From contig JAVYKX010000001.1 in NCBI GenBank assembly GCA_038741495.1, positions 304,918-368,917 on the forward strand: a stretch of DNA of 64,000 nt, in the 5' to 3' direction. Below, piece after piece: positions 16,023 to 23,004 of this stretch. How positions within the stretch are numbered: the stretch's first letter is position 1; every line of letters starts with the position of its first letter. The translations under genes were made by a program, and so were the position numbers. The notes below the pieces were generated by a model. It was not told the origin of the DNA. It worked only from the letters and a program-made list of their open reading frames with translations, and did not search any database. This DNA is from Thermofilum sp. GTDB lineage: Archaea; Thermoproteota; Thermoprotei; Thermofilales; Thermofilaceae.

Positions 16023-16742
16023 TCAAACCTCCAGGCTGATGGCAGTACGCAGGACAGCTCTGGACGCTTTGTCAACAGCTTCTCGCAGCTCTTCAGCAGT
16101 GGCCATTTTCTCGTAAACCTCCCCGATAACATCGCTGATGATGAAAGCAGCACCGGTTTTCACACCCTTAAGCCTACCTATGGTGAATAGCGTAGCGGCC
16201 TCCATCTCAACACCTATCATCCCCCGAGCACGCCACTTGATTAGCGAGTCTAAGCCAGCGTAGAAGTTATCGCTGCTGACTACAGGGCCGACGTAGAACT
16301 TGATGTTCTCCTTTACAGCGTTCTCTACGAGGGCTTTCAGCACATCGTAGTCCGGTATAGCCGCCATGCAGTCTCCCTGAGTATAAGTCGCGAGCGTCCC
16401 ACCCGGCGCGTACGATGCACCAGTGGCGATCAACATTTCCCCTATCCTCATTTTCTCGAGCAAGCCACCGCACGTCCCGAACCTGATGATGAGCTTTGCG
16501 CCGAGCATCACCAACTCTTCGAAAACGATCGCTGCAGAAGGGGCTCCTATACCATGCGTAGCTACGGTTACTGGCACCCCCTCGTACTTACCTGTGTAGA
16601 CGAGAAAGCCGCGGTTCTCATTCACAAGCTTAGCCTGCTCAAGCTTGCCGGCAAGCTGCCGGACACGAGCAGGATCCCCAGCTGCGACAACCCGCGGCGC
16701 TACCTCGCCAGGCTTCGCGAGAATGTGGAGAGGCTTCGCCAT
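16023..16742 (-). CDS. Purine nucleoside/uridine phosphorylase (PNP-UDP family)
   Basis: Cleaves a nucleoside with phosphate to base plus ribose-1-phosphate. About 239 residues, normal for the hexameric family. Motifs: AAGDPARV (phosphate loop), RFGTCGGL, GVEMEAATLF (ribose-binding Met-Glu) and ISDVIG with the catalytic Asp. I use ATG 16742 because a TATA-like AGATATA (about 16761-16769, minus strand) is some 24 nt upstream, and because homologues start near MAKPLHI; an in-frame ATG at 16760 exists. The amidohydrolase gene ends 22 nt upstream, and the pair could do nucleoside deamination then phosphorolysis. Confidence 0.9.
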   Translation of the reverse strand: MAKPLHILAKPGEVAPRVVAAGDPARVRQLAGKLEQAKLVNENRGFLVYTGKYEGVPVTVATHGIGAPSAAIVFEELVMLGAKLIIRFGTCGGLLEKMRIGEMLIATGASYAPGGTLATYTQGDCMAAIPDYDVLKALVENAVKENIKFYVGPVVSSDNFYAGLDSLIKWRARGMIGVEMEAATLFTIGRLKGVKTGAAFIISDVIGEVYEKMATAEELREAVDKASRAVLRTAISLEV

Positions 16743-16763
16743 GTACTTCGTCTCATGCAACCG

Positions 16764-18116
16764 CTATATCTCTTTTTCTGATCTTGCTGGAAGCACGCTC
16801 TCGAGCTCGGGGTGCTCATCTAGGATTTTTTCGAGGAAATTCATCGCAGCGACCTCCGCCTGAAGCAGAGCTCTCTCCTCGTCCAAAGCCACGTGCCTAC
16901 CGCCGATAATAACCGGTTTCCCGCGCACGATCACAGTGTCAACGTCCCCCGAGCTAGCTGAGTAGACTATAGACGCAGCTAAGTTGAAAGCTGGCTTGCA
17001 CCACGGCCTCCTGGCATCCAGCAGCACGATATCTGCCTCAGCCCCCCTCTCAATAGCTCCGGCCCTCAACCCCAACAGCTGGGCAGCCCTCCTGGTGCTT
17101 ACCTCCAACAAGTCCCAAGCTTTCCAAACCTTCCTTTCCAGCTGCACGCGCTGGGCGTACACCATCAGCCGGAGCTCCTCGAAGAAATCGATGTTGTCGT
17201 TGAGGCTCGGCGAATCTGTCCCGACGGCAACGTTGCCGCCCAGCTGCCAGTACTCGTATGCGTGGATCGGCAGCCCCTCCAGCATGCTGCTCGACGGGCA
17301 CTGCGCGATCAAGCTGCCGCTCTGAGCCAGTATGAATCGCTCCTGCTCGCTCACAACGTTCGCTTGAGCCGCTATCGTTCTAGGCCCCAGTAGGCCAAGC
17401 CTGTAAGCGTAGAGGACCGGCGTGTAGCCCGTGAGCTCGCGAGTGTACTTCATCTCCTCGCGGCTCCTAGCCAGGTGAACGTGCAAGTGCACCCCCAGCT
17501 CCCTAGCCAGTCTAGCCAGCAGCTCTAACTGCTCGCGAGAAACTGTATCTACAGAGTAAGGCGCTATAGCCGGCTTCACCAGCGCGTTCTCTCTCCACCT
17601 CTTCCCGAATTCGATAGCACGCCCTATCTCGCTTTCACTGTGAGCAGCCTCCTCGTGATTGATGAAGCAGTACCCGACGAGGCCCCGGATCCCCACGCTT
17701 TCGAGTGCTTCAGCGACGCCCTCTGCCTGGAAGAACACGTCGGCGACGAGCACGATCCCGCTCTTCAAGGCTTCTAGGGCCCCAGCCACCGCGAGGCGGT
17801 ACGCGGTCTCGCGATCCATCTCGCTGCTAAGCATAAAGAAGGTCTCGTGTACAGGCCTATCCGCGTCTACCAGTAACCCTCTGAAACCAAGCATGGCGAT
17901 ATGCGTATGTAGGTCGTAGAAGCCTGGGATGGCCACCTTCTTTCTACCATCTAAAACCACATCCGGCTGCCCGTACATAGAGGCTAGAAGCGAGAAATCG
18001 CCAACGCCGAGGATAACTCCATCCTTGATGAAGATCGACCGCTGCGAGATTACAGGCTCGTGCGACCCTGGAGATACGATCGCGCTGACGTCCCGGATAG
18101 CTATGAGCTCACTCAC
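16764..18116 (-). CDS. Amidohydrolase of the ATZ/TRZ (MTA/SAH deaminase-like) group, altered active site
   Basis: A 450-residue TIM-barrel amidohydrolase. Metal ligands seen: H70 and H72 (DLHTH), the HVH of HLHVHLAR (212-214) and D301 (GTDSPS). Two usual catalytic residues are changed. The strand-6 histidine (normally ...AHCV...) is Gln251 in IAAQANVV, and the glutamate expected after the strand-5 histidine (HxAE) is Arg217. The next motif reads AQCPSSS, not AHNPxSN. It may deaminate a different substrate or be inactive. GTG start. It precedes a nucleoside phosphorylase, so a role in adenosine or methylthioadenosine salvage is the best guess. Confidence 0.85.
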   Translation of the reverse strand: MSELIAIRDVSAIVSPGSHEPVISQRSIFIKDGVILGVGDFSLLASMYGQPDVVLDGRKKVAIPGFYDLHTHIAMLGFRGLLVDADRPVHETFFMLSSEMDRETAYRLAVAGALEALKSGIVLVADVFFQAEGVAEALESVGIRGLVGYCFINHEEAAHSESEIGRAIEFGKRWRENALVKPAIAPYSVDTVSREQLELLARLARELGVHLHVHLARSREEMKYTRELTGYTPVLYAYRLGLLGPRTIAAQANVVSEQERFILAQSGSLIAQCPSSSMLEGLPIHAYEYWQLGGNVAVGTDSPSLNDNIDFFEELRLMVYAQRVQLERKVWKAWDLLEVSTRRAAQLLGLRAGAIERGAEADIVLLDARRPWCKPAFNLAASIVYSASSGDVDTVIVRGKPVIIGGRHVALDEERALLQAEVAAMNFLEKILDEHPELESVLPARSEKEI

Positions 18117-18558
18117 AGAGTTGAGGCGATGTCCCGCCTTATTTCTTTTCCTTGGCTTGAAGCAGCACTCAGGGGGGTAACGAGCGCAGGCTCAATTAGC
18201 TACAAGCGTATTTCCATCCGGGACTCGCGCCGATAAAACCATCGTTTAAAATAACTTCTTTTCCTTTCTATTCTGCATGCTAGTTTTATCTGGCAAAGTA
18301 GCACTGATAGTTACGGAGTAAACATGCGTCTGCTGGAACATGACAAAAGTGGCTGTGAAATTTCGCAGCAAATAAGCTGTATAACAGGTATCATATCACG
18401 GTATGCAAGTTTCACATTACATATTTCGAAATGTGTAAATCGTAGAAGCTATACCATGTAACACTTTTCGCTCGGATAAATTTCCGGGAGAATTTCTCCG
18501 CTCCCAGCCGTCCCGCGCCGGTGAAAAAGATAATATCCTCCCTACCAACTTAGCTCTC
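18117..18558. other. 442-nt intergenic region, AT-rich centre, no gene seen
   Basis: Between divergent genes. The middle (about 18240-18480) is far more AT-rich than the rest of the window. It contains a near-perfect 22-nt palindrome at 18417-18438 (one mismatched pair) centred on TTTCGAAA, a small hairpin CAGC-AAATAA-GCTG, and GGAGA-ATT-TCTCC at 18487-18499. No convincing ORF, tRNA or C/D-box RNA was found. It may hold regulatory sites or a structured RNA. Confidence 0.4.
18530..18537 (+). promoter_or_regulatory. TATA-like box of the 18559 gene
   Basis: ATAATATC centred about 26 nt before the GTG at 18559, preceded by purine-rich GAAAAAG. It predicts a leaderless transcript. Confidence 0.5.
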
Positions 18559-19296
18559 GTGCTCCAAGTGTACGTACATCCCAGGTGCTCTGAGTCTTTC
18601 CACGTCTACCAGTTAGTCACGGAGCTCGGCCTTCTCAACGTAAGCTTCGTGAACACCGAGCTGGATCCTTTCGGCGCTCTTTCGAAGGGGGTTTTTGCCG
18701 TGCCAGCTTTCGAGAAAGACGGTAAAATTATCCTGCAGGGGTGGTTTACCAGGGAGGATCTGCTCTCTCTTCTGAAGGAGGGGGTGATCAAGGTTTCGTC
18801 GAAGGAGGAGGCGTTCGAGAGGCTTTTGCGCAGCGTAACTGCTTCATTCACTGTAGCCTCTGCAGTGTACGTTGTTGGCGACCTGAGCATAGTGTCGGGG
18901 TCTCCCGAGTACGTTATGTCGGCGAGCGGCGCCTTCTTCCTGAGCGGTGGCGAGGAGTTTTTGGATTACGCAATGTGGAAGCTGCGGGAGACCGAGTTCG
19001 CATCCATAGAGGAGAAGCTGCTCCGCAGCATTGCGGCTAACTTCGCCAGAGACGCGTACTGGCTCAGAGGGAGTATACCCACTCGCCGCGAGCTAGAGAA
19101 CATGGGTAGCGGCTTCTTCGAGACATGGCTCGCAGCGCGCGCAAGCATTGGAAGAGTGTTCGTACCTCACTCTTACGCTTGGGAGGGTGCTCGCGAGAGA
19201 GTGAAGCGTGCATGGTCTTACCTCTTAGAGCACATCGATGAGATCAGCCCGAGAGTCAGAGAGGAGCAGGAAGGAATACCCCGAGACTGGATTTAG
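18559..19296 (+). CDS. Glutaredoxin/thioredoxin-like N-terminal domain protein, function unknown
   Basis: A 245-residue protein. Residues 1-80 look like a thioredoxin fold: strand LQVYVHP, then RCSES in place of CxxC (a single cysteine), helix, strand VSFVNTEL and the cis-Pro-like VPAFEKDGKI. The remaining 165 residues are mostly helical (EEFLDYAMWKLRE, EEKLLRSIAANFARDAYW) and unrecognised. With one cysteine it might act by a monothiol mechanism or only as a fold. GTG start behind a good TATA box. Possible glutathione-transferase-like architecture; unproven. Confidence 0.7.
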   Translation: MLQVYVHPRCSESFHVYQLVTELGLLNVSFVNTELDPFGALSKGVFAVPAFEKDGKIILQGWFTREDLLSLLKEGVIKVSSKEEAFERLLRSVTASFTVASAVYVVGDLSIVSGSPEYVMSASGAFFLSGGEEFLDYAMWKLRETEFASIEEKLLRSIAANFARDAYWLRGSIPTRRELENMGSGFFETWLAARASIGRVFVPHSYAWEGARERVKRAWSYLLEHIDEISPRVREEQEGIPRDWI

Positions 19297-19472
19297 CTGG
19301 TCCTCCCAGAGCACCGCACAGCATCTGCTGTTTCAATTATTTTTAGTGCGCGTGCGGCTCAGCGGTGAGGGTTCGGAGAGCCGCCGGGGCGAGCAACGCT
19401 TTTATATGTAAAGTTTATACAGCAAAGTTATTAACTTACGTCGTGAAGGCATAGGGCAAGAGGCTGGCTAGG

Positions 19473-19661
19473 GTGAAAGCCCAGCGCAGGGGCTACCGGC
19501 TAGCTCTCCTAGCGGAGCTGGCAAGGAGAGCTGCGAGAGAAGGACGAACCTTGGACGACCTTCTCTTCGAAGCTATCGAGGAGTACCTGTGGAGTCGCGG
19601 GCAGCAACCTCGGAGAAAACTTGTGGAGTACGCGCGACCCAGCGAGCCTGGCCGGAGCTAG
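19473..19661 (+). CDS. Small ribbon-helix-helix-like protein, orphan antitoxin candidate
   Basis: A 62-residue basic protein. RLALLAELARRAAREGRTLDD then LFEAIEEYLWSR resembles the helix-turn-helix half of CopG/VapB antitoxins, but no toxin gene follows. A TATA-like TTTATATG lies at 19401-19408, which gives a leader of about 40 nt. GTG start, no strong ribosome site. The downstream 265 nt are non-coding and hairpin-rich, so a lost partner is possible. Moderate doubt that it is expressed. Confidence 0.5.
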   Translation: MKAQRRGYRLALLAELARRAAREGRTLDDLLFEAIEEYLWSRGQQPRRKLVEYARPSEPGRS

Positions 19662-19926
19662 GTCCCCCCGGGGTGCGGGCCGCCTTCGCCGTTTTGTGCA
19701 CGCAAAACTGCACAAGCCCGGGAGCGCGCGCCCGGGAAGCCCCAGCCCTCCCTAGGGAAAACCTCCCCCGCTTATTTTGAATCGTCAAGCCCCCCGGGTC
19801 CTAACGCGGGCGCCGAGCCGCCCCTGACCCCTCTGGCCCGGGGTGGCGGGGGCTTCTAGCGCCCCGGCCGTGCCGTTTACGCCCTCTGTTTACAAGTTTA
19901 TATACGGGGCCCGCCGCTAGCTAACC
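19662..19926. other. GC-rich non-coding spacer with hairpins
   Basis: TTGTGCA-(8 nt)-TGCACAA forms a 7-bp hairpin at 19694-19715, and overlapping GTTTTG...CAAAAC lies at 19691-19708. GCCCGGGA is repeated directly at 19716-19723 and 19730-19737, each half containing palindromic CCCGGG. Further GC-rich stretches follow (CCCCCCGGG, GGCCCGGGG). No ORF with codon-like composition. It ends in the VapB promoter. It may be a remnant, a structured RNA or a transcription stop. Confidence 0.4.
19896..19904 (+). promoter_or_regulatory. TATA box of the vapBC operon
   Basis: GTTTATATA, centred 26-27 nt before the GTG at 19927; a strong archaeal box predicting a leaderless message. Confidence 0.6.
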
Positions 19927-20154
19927 GTGGCCACCGAGGTTCTCAGCGTGAGGGTGAGGAGCGATATCAAGCGGAGGATGAGGAAGTTCAGCGAGGTGGA
20001 CTGGAGGAGGGAGATCGAGAGCTTCCTGGAGCGCAGGCTGGCGGAGCTGGAGCTCGACAGGGCTCTCCGCGAGATCGAGAAAGCTCTCGACGGCGTGCAG
20101 CCGGCCGGCGAGCCCGCGTGGAGGAGCATCAGGTTGTCGAGGGAGGAGAGGTGA
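19927..20154 (+). CDS. vapB: VapB-type antitoxin
   Basis: A 75-residue antitoxin. The N-terminus ATEVLSVRVRSDIKRRMRKF is a ribbon-helix-helix DNA-binding start. The charged C-terminal helices (RREIESFLERRLAELELDRALREIEKAL is split into two helices) would wrap the toxin. It neutralises the PIN RNase encoded next and represses its own promoter in related systems. GTG start, leaderless by TATA placement. Its stop overlaps the toxin's GTG (GTGA at 20151-20154). Confidence 0.82.
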   Translation: MATEVLSVRVRSDIKRRMRKFSEVDWRREIESFLERRLAELELDRALREIEKALDGVQPAGEPAWRSIRLSREER

Positions 20155-20579
20155 GCAGGGCACTCTACGTGGCTGACGCCAGCGTGTTCGCCAGCATCAT
20201 CGTAAAGGACGAGTTCCACGAGAGGGCTACCGACTTCGTTCGAAGGTACTCGGGGCGGCTCGCAACCCTGGACCTGGCAGTCGTCGAGGTAGCGAACGCG
20301 CTGTGGCGCCACGCCCGGCTCCTCGGGAGGATACCGGGGGACAGGTATGAGACGCTCAGCAGGAACATCAAGCCGCTCGTGCTGGGGGCCGCTAGGCTCT
20401 ACCCGGCTGCCGAATTCCTCGAAGCTGCCTCGAGCGCTGCGTACGAGTACTCGATCACCGTCTACGACGCGCTCTACGTGGCGCTAGCCCAGCACCTGGA
20501 GTGCAGGCTAGCGAGCTTCGACGGAGAGCTCAAGAGGCGCCTAGAGAACGCGGGAGTAATCATCGTGGAAGCCCCCTGA
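20151..20579 (+). CDS. vapC: VapC-type PIN-domain toxin RNase
   Basis: A 142-residue PIN nuclease. The acidic site can be read as D in VADAS (about 10), E in VVEVANAL (about 47), D in TVYDALYVALA (about 105) and D in ASFDGEL (about 122). VapC toxins cut tRNA or rRNA in a Mg-dependent way. Start set at GTG 20151, in a GTGA overlap with vapB and with GGGAGGAG just upstream; an in-frame GTG at 20118 would overlap further and lacks such a site. Confidence 0.88.
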   Translation: MSRALYVADASVFASIIVKDEFHERATDFVRRYSGRLATLDLAVVEVANALWRHARLLGRIPGDRYETLSRNIKPLVLGAARLYPAAEFLEAASSAAYEYSITVYDALYVALAQHLECRLASFDGELKRRLENAGVIIVEAP

Positions 20580-20968
20580 CCCGGTCCGCTCGCCGCCTGA
20601 GCCCTCCTAGCGGGGCTGGCCCCCACCCCCACCGTCTTCAGAGAATTGTAGATCTTCGCGTACCTTACCGCCGACTTCTCGCAAGTCTGGGTTCTCTCCG
20701 AGGAGGCAGGGTAACGCGATGCAGGCGCTTTGCAGGTTATCGCGTGCCACCCGCCCCTTCAATGCCGCCTTACCCAGTACGTCCGCAGAGGCGCTACTGC
20801 CGAAAATCAACTACAGTGGACCACCTTGCGCCGCAAGTGGCTGTGCTATGCTCAGGTCTTCAAGGATCCGGCAAGCCTCGGCGCTTATTTCCACTTTACG
20901 CATTATGTAAAGCAAAGCATCTCTCCCATCGCTTCCGAGAGGCCCGAGTGCCGCTAGCCGCGGGAAAG
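20580..20968 (-). pseudogene. Non-coding stretch with possible minus-strand gene remnant
   Basis: About 390 nt with no intact gene. On the minus strand one frame stays open from about 20968 to 20607 apart from a single in-frame TAG at 20811-20813. It encodes plausible protein-like segments (RDALLYIMRKVEISAEACR, then SADVLGKAALKGRVARDN). I recognise no family. An inverted repeat ACGCGAT...ATCGCGT lies at 20714-20745. It may be a decayed gene or chance. Confidence 0.3.
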
Positions 20969-20975
20969 CTTTAAA
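20969..20975 (+). promoter_or_regulatory. TATA box of the tRNA-Gln gene
   Basis: CTTTAAA, about 30 nt before the first tRNA base, preceded by GGGAAAG. A normal distance for an archaeal tRNA promoter. Confidence 0.6.
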
Positions 20976-21001
20976 CCGGTACAGCGCAATGAGCTGCTGG
21001 A

Positions 21002-21095
21002 AGCCCGGTGGTGTAGCGGCCAAGCATGGCGGGCTTTGGACCCGCAGAGCCTCAGGGCGCGGAGATCCCGGGTTCGAATCCCGGCCGGGCTACCA
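21002..21095 (+). tRNA. tRNA-Gln(UUG) with 17-nt intron in the variable region, CCA encoded
   Basis: Acceptor AGCCCGG pairs with CCGGGCT. The anticodon arm GCGGG-CTTTGGA-CCCGC gives anticodon TTG. T arm CCGGG-TTCGAAT-CCCGG. A73 then CCA at 21093-21095 is gene-encoded. Read straight, the variable region would be 22 nt, far too long for tRNA-Gln. Removing 21048-21064 (17 nt) leaves a normal 5-nt loop AGATC and a 74-nt tRNA. The junctions form a bulge-helix-bulge: CCGC (exon) with GCGG (intron), flanked by two 3-nt AGA bulges, and an inner GCC/GGC stem. The intron sits between positions 45 and 46. Confidence 0.93.
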
Positions 21096-21104
21096 CCTTG
21101 TTCT

Positions 21105-21698
21105 TCAAATCGTTGAGGCTCTCTCCCCCGAGCTTACCCCCTTAACGAATTTCATCAATTTCTCGGGCACTCCCTTCTCAGCTATCTCGCCGTGGTCTAC
21201 GTCGAGCTGTAGGAGCGGCTTGGGCAGCTTACCCTCTTCGATCAGCTTCAGGAGCTCTTCCATGAAGACTCCCGCACCCTCCACCTTTTCGGAGGGTTGA
21301 AGCTTCTCGGCTTGCGGCTCGCCCATCCAGGAAGGGTTGCTCGTAGTCTTTTCGAGAGCGCAGGAGGGGCTGCCCCTCACACCCAGCAGCACGTACTCAC
21401 AGCCGTCGCGGGCGAGCTCGGCGATCAGCTTCACGTACGGCTCCAGGAGCTTCCTCGCGAAATCCCTATAAGATATCGTGTCGTACTGCTCCCTGCTCAT
21501 CCACCACCTCCTCATCCCGAGGTAGATGACTTCAGGGCAGGGGAGCTGGACGATCCCGTAACCCTGGTCTACTAGGAGTTTCACGAGAGCTGCTACGGAG
21601 CCCGGGTGGCTGGCGAGCGGCTTCACCACCGTGTTCTGGTTCAGCAGGCAGTGCGCAACGACGGCGAGCCTCCTGCCCCTAACGTCTCCTCTACTCAT
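21105..21698 (-). CDS. TudS/DUF523-related putative desulfidase
   Basis: A 197-residue protein with three conserved cysteine sites: AHCLLNQN near 17, QLPCPE near 54 and GVRGSPSC near 113. These match the DUF523/TudS group, in which thiouracil desulfidase holds a [4Fe-4S] cluster, and especially the CD3072-like branch. It may remove sulfur from a small molecule or have another Fe-S role. It starts at the divergent TATA region shared with the hydrogenase endopeptidase gene and ends just after tRNA-Gln on the other strand. Substrate not known. Confidence 0.75.
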   Translation of the reverse strand: MSRGDVRGRRLAVVAHCLLNQNTVVKPLASHPGSVAALVKLLVDQGYGIVQLPCPEVIYLGMRRWWMSREQYDTISYRDFARKLLEPYVKLIAELARDGCEYVLLGVRGSPSCALEKTTSNPSWMGEPQAEKLQPSEKVEGAGVFMEELLKLIEEGKLPKPLLQLDVDHGEIAEKGVPEKLMKFVKGVSSGERASTI

Positions 21699-21736
21699 CC
21701 GGGCGGCGCCCCGCAGCTACTTCCCCGAACGCAGCT

Positions 21737-21746
21737 AGTATTTAAA
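21737..21746. promoter_or_regulatory. Shared divergent TATA-like element
   Basis: GTATTTAAAG between the TudS-like gene (minus) and the endopeptidase gene (plus). It is near-symmetric and lies about 29 nt before the ATG at 21771 and about 43 nt before the minus-strand start. Confidence 0.4.
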
Positions 21747-21770
21747 GCGCGCTAGGGCTCAGCTGCGCGG

Positions 21771-22307
21771 ATGGGCTGCGAGTCCGTGCTAGTAGTCGGA
21801 GTGGGCAACAGGCTCTACGGCGACGATGGGGCGGGCAGCTGCCTCGCCGAATCCCTTAGGAGGTGTCACCCGGAGCTGAACGTCGAAGTCCACGAGACGC
21901 TAAGCTTCTGGGAGACCGGAATCTTCGAGGGCAGGTCGCTGGTCGTGATCGCGGACGCTGTAAACGCTCAGCCACTCGGCAGCCCGAAGCTCTACAAGCT
22001 CGAGCCGCGCGCCCTACCCCCAGAGGAGGTGAGCAGCCTGCTGTACTCGGCAGACCCCCACGACGCGAGCCCAGCTCTCCTCGTGACTCTTGCCCACGCA
22101 GCTGGGGTATTAAAGGGCGACTGCTACCTCCTGGGGATACCGGCGGCGAGGGTCGAGCTGGGCTTCGGCTTATCCGAGGAGGCTTTGAGGGCGATGGCTC
22201 TAGCGCTCCCCCTCCTCGAGCGCCTACTCAGCCGCTACGGGTGCAGCGTGAACTTGAAGCGGGAATGCCTCGAGAACGCTTTCCGGGAGTGCGGCGCGAT
22301 GAGGTAG
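21771..22307 (+). CDS. Hydrogenase maturation endopeptidase (HyaD/HycI family)
   Basis: A 178-residue protease that trims the C-terminus of the [NiFe] hydrogenase large subunit after nickel insertion. VVGVGNRLYGDDGAG is the family's N-terminal motif with a nickel-sensing Asp; IADAV holds the second acidic residue and SADPHDAS the histidine. Its substrate is very likely the large subunit at 26636-28507, which carries a 24-residue tail after the DPCLACAVH motif. ATG start. It converges on the hyp-operon gene, with only 6 nt between stops. Confidence 0.88.
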   Translation: MGCESVLVVGVGNRLYGDDGAGSCLAESLRRCHPELNVEVHETLSFWETGIFEGRSLVVIADAVNAQPLGSPKLYKLEPRALPPEEVSSLLYSADPHDASPALLVTLAHAAGVLKGDCYLLGIPAARVELGFGLSEEALRAMALALPLLERLLSRYGCSVNLKRECLENAFRECGAMR

Positions 22308-22313
22308 CGGTGG

Positions 22314-22739
22314 TCAGCCTTCACCGCCCGCGCAGAGCCGCTCCAGAGCCTCTAGCGCCAGCCGGTAGGCAGCGCTGCTCGTCGCGGCAGATACCCGGAC
22401 GGCCGTGAAGGGCCTCCCGAGGAACACTCGGAGGGCATCTATGCTCCCGTCAACCGACACGTCGCCAGCGAGCCCCAGCCACAGGCCTCCGCTCTCCACT
22501 AGTTCCAGAGCGCCTGCCGCGCCTTCCGGCGGGCTGACGGTCGATACCTCCACCCAGTCACCTGCAGCCGGCTCGACGCAGCCGACGAGGATCAGCTCCC
22601 TGTCGCCAGCTATGTCCGCGATGCTGAGCGCGTCCGCGAGGCCCTCTCCTAGTGTGCAGCTGCCCAGAGTCTTAACTCTCTCCAGCAGCTCCAGCAGGCC
22701 TCTCCCGCACTCGCTCAGCACGTGAGCTTTCACTGCCAC
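22314..22739 (-). CDS. Unrecognised protein, last gene of the hyp operon
   Basis: About 140 residues, alpha/beta in character (GLADALSIADIAGD, RELILVGCVEPAAGDWVEV). Cysteines near 10, 27, 53 and 135. No known family. The start is uncertain: TTG 22766, GTG 22739 and GTG 22733 are all in frame and all inside the previous gene's 3' end, giving overlaps of 62-95 nt. It is transcribed with hypA and the MinD-type hypB and probably helps hydrogenase assembly, for example as an accessory or specificity factor; that is inference from position. Confidence 0.6.
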   Translation of the reverse strand: MAVKAHVLSECGRGLLELLERVKTLGSCTLGEGLADALSIADIAGDRELILVGCVEPAAGDWVEVSTVSPPEGAAGALELVESGGLWLGLAGDVSVDGSIDALRVFLGRPFTAVRVSAATSSAAYRLALEALERLCAGGEG

Positions 22740-23004
22740 GTAGCGCTCTTTCGAGCTCTTCGGCAAGGTCGCCCACCTCGTTCAAGCCGAGAAGCCTGGC
22801 GATCTCCGCCTTTAGCTCTTCCGGCTTAGGCTGCCTAGGCGGCTTGAACCCGTAGAGAGCCCGGGCGAGCTCCTCGCCGGCGGCTCGCTTAAGCTCCCCC
22901 AGCAGGGCTTCCTCAGCGGCTTCCCTCACGCTTCCCAGCGCTCTGCTGAGCTTTGCCAGCAGCCTCGCAAGCTCCACGAGGTCGCTGCTATACGATTTAG
23001 ACAC
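22672..23004 (-). CDS. Small helical unrecognised protein in the hyp operon
   Basis: About 110 residues, almost entirely helix-forming and charged (LVELARLLAKLSRALGSV, EEALLGELKRAAGEELARAL, EEELERALRGSE-like end). A central linker FKPPRQPKPEELKAEIA is proline-rich. No cysteines, no membrane segment. Start GTG 23004 gives an 8-nt overlap with the hypB-like gene; GTG 23013 is also in frame. It could be a small adaptor for HypA/HypB. I know of no named family. Confidence 0.55.
   Translation of the reverse strand: MSKSYSSDLVELARLLAKLSRALGSVREAAEEALLGELKRAAGEELARALYGFKPPRQPKPEELKAEIARLLGLNEVGDLAEELERALRGSESSRAERVRERPAGAAGES

Noticed and set aside
20118-20150. Longer VapC start
   Set aside because: The GTG at 20151 gives a GTGA overlap with vapB and a good ribosome site; the extension adds no conserved residues.
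20600-20960. Possible SRP or RNase P RNA
   Set aside because: The conserved blocks of archaeal 7S RNA (GGAAGGGAGCA-like) and RNase P RNA were not seen on either strand.
20989-21300. ORF running through tRNA-Gln
   Set aside because: It spans the whole tRNA and part of the TudS-like gene on the other strand; no protein evidence.
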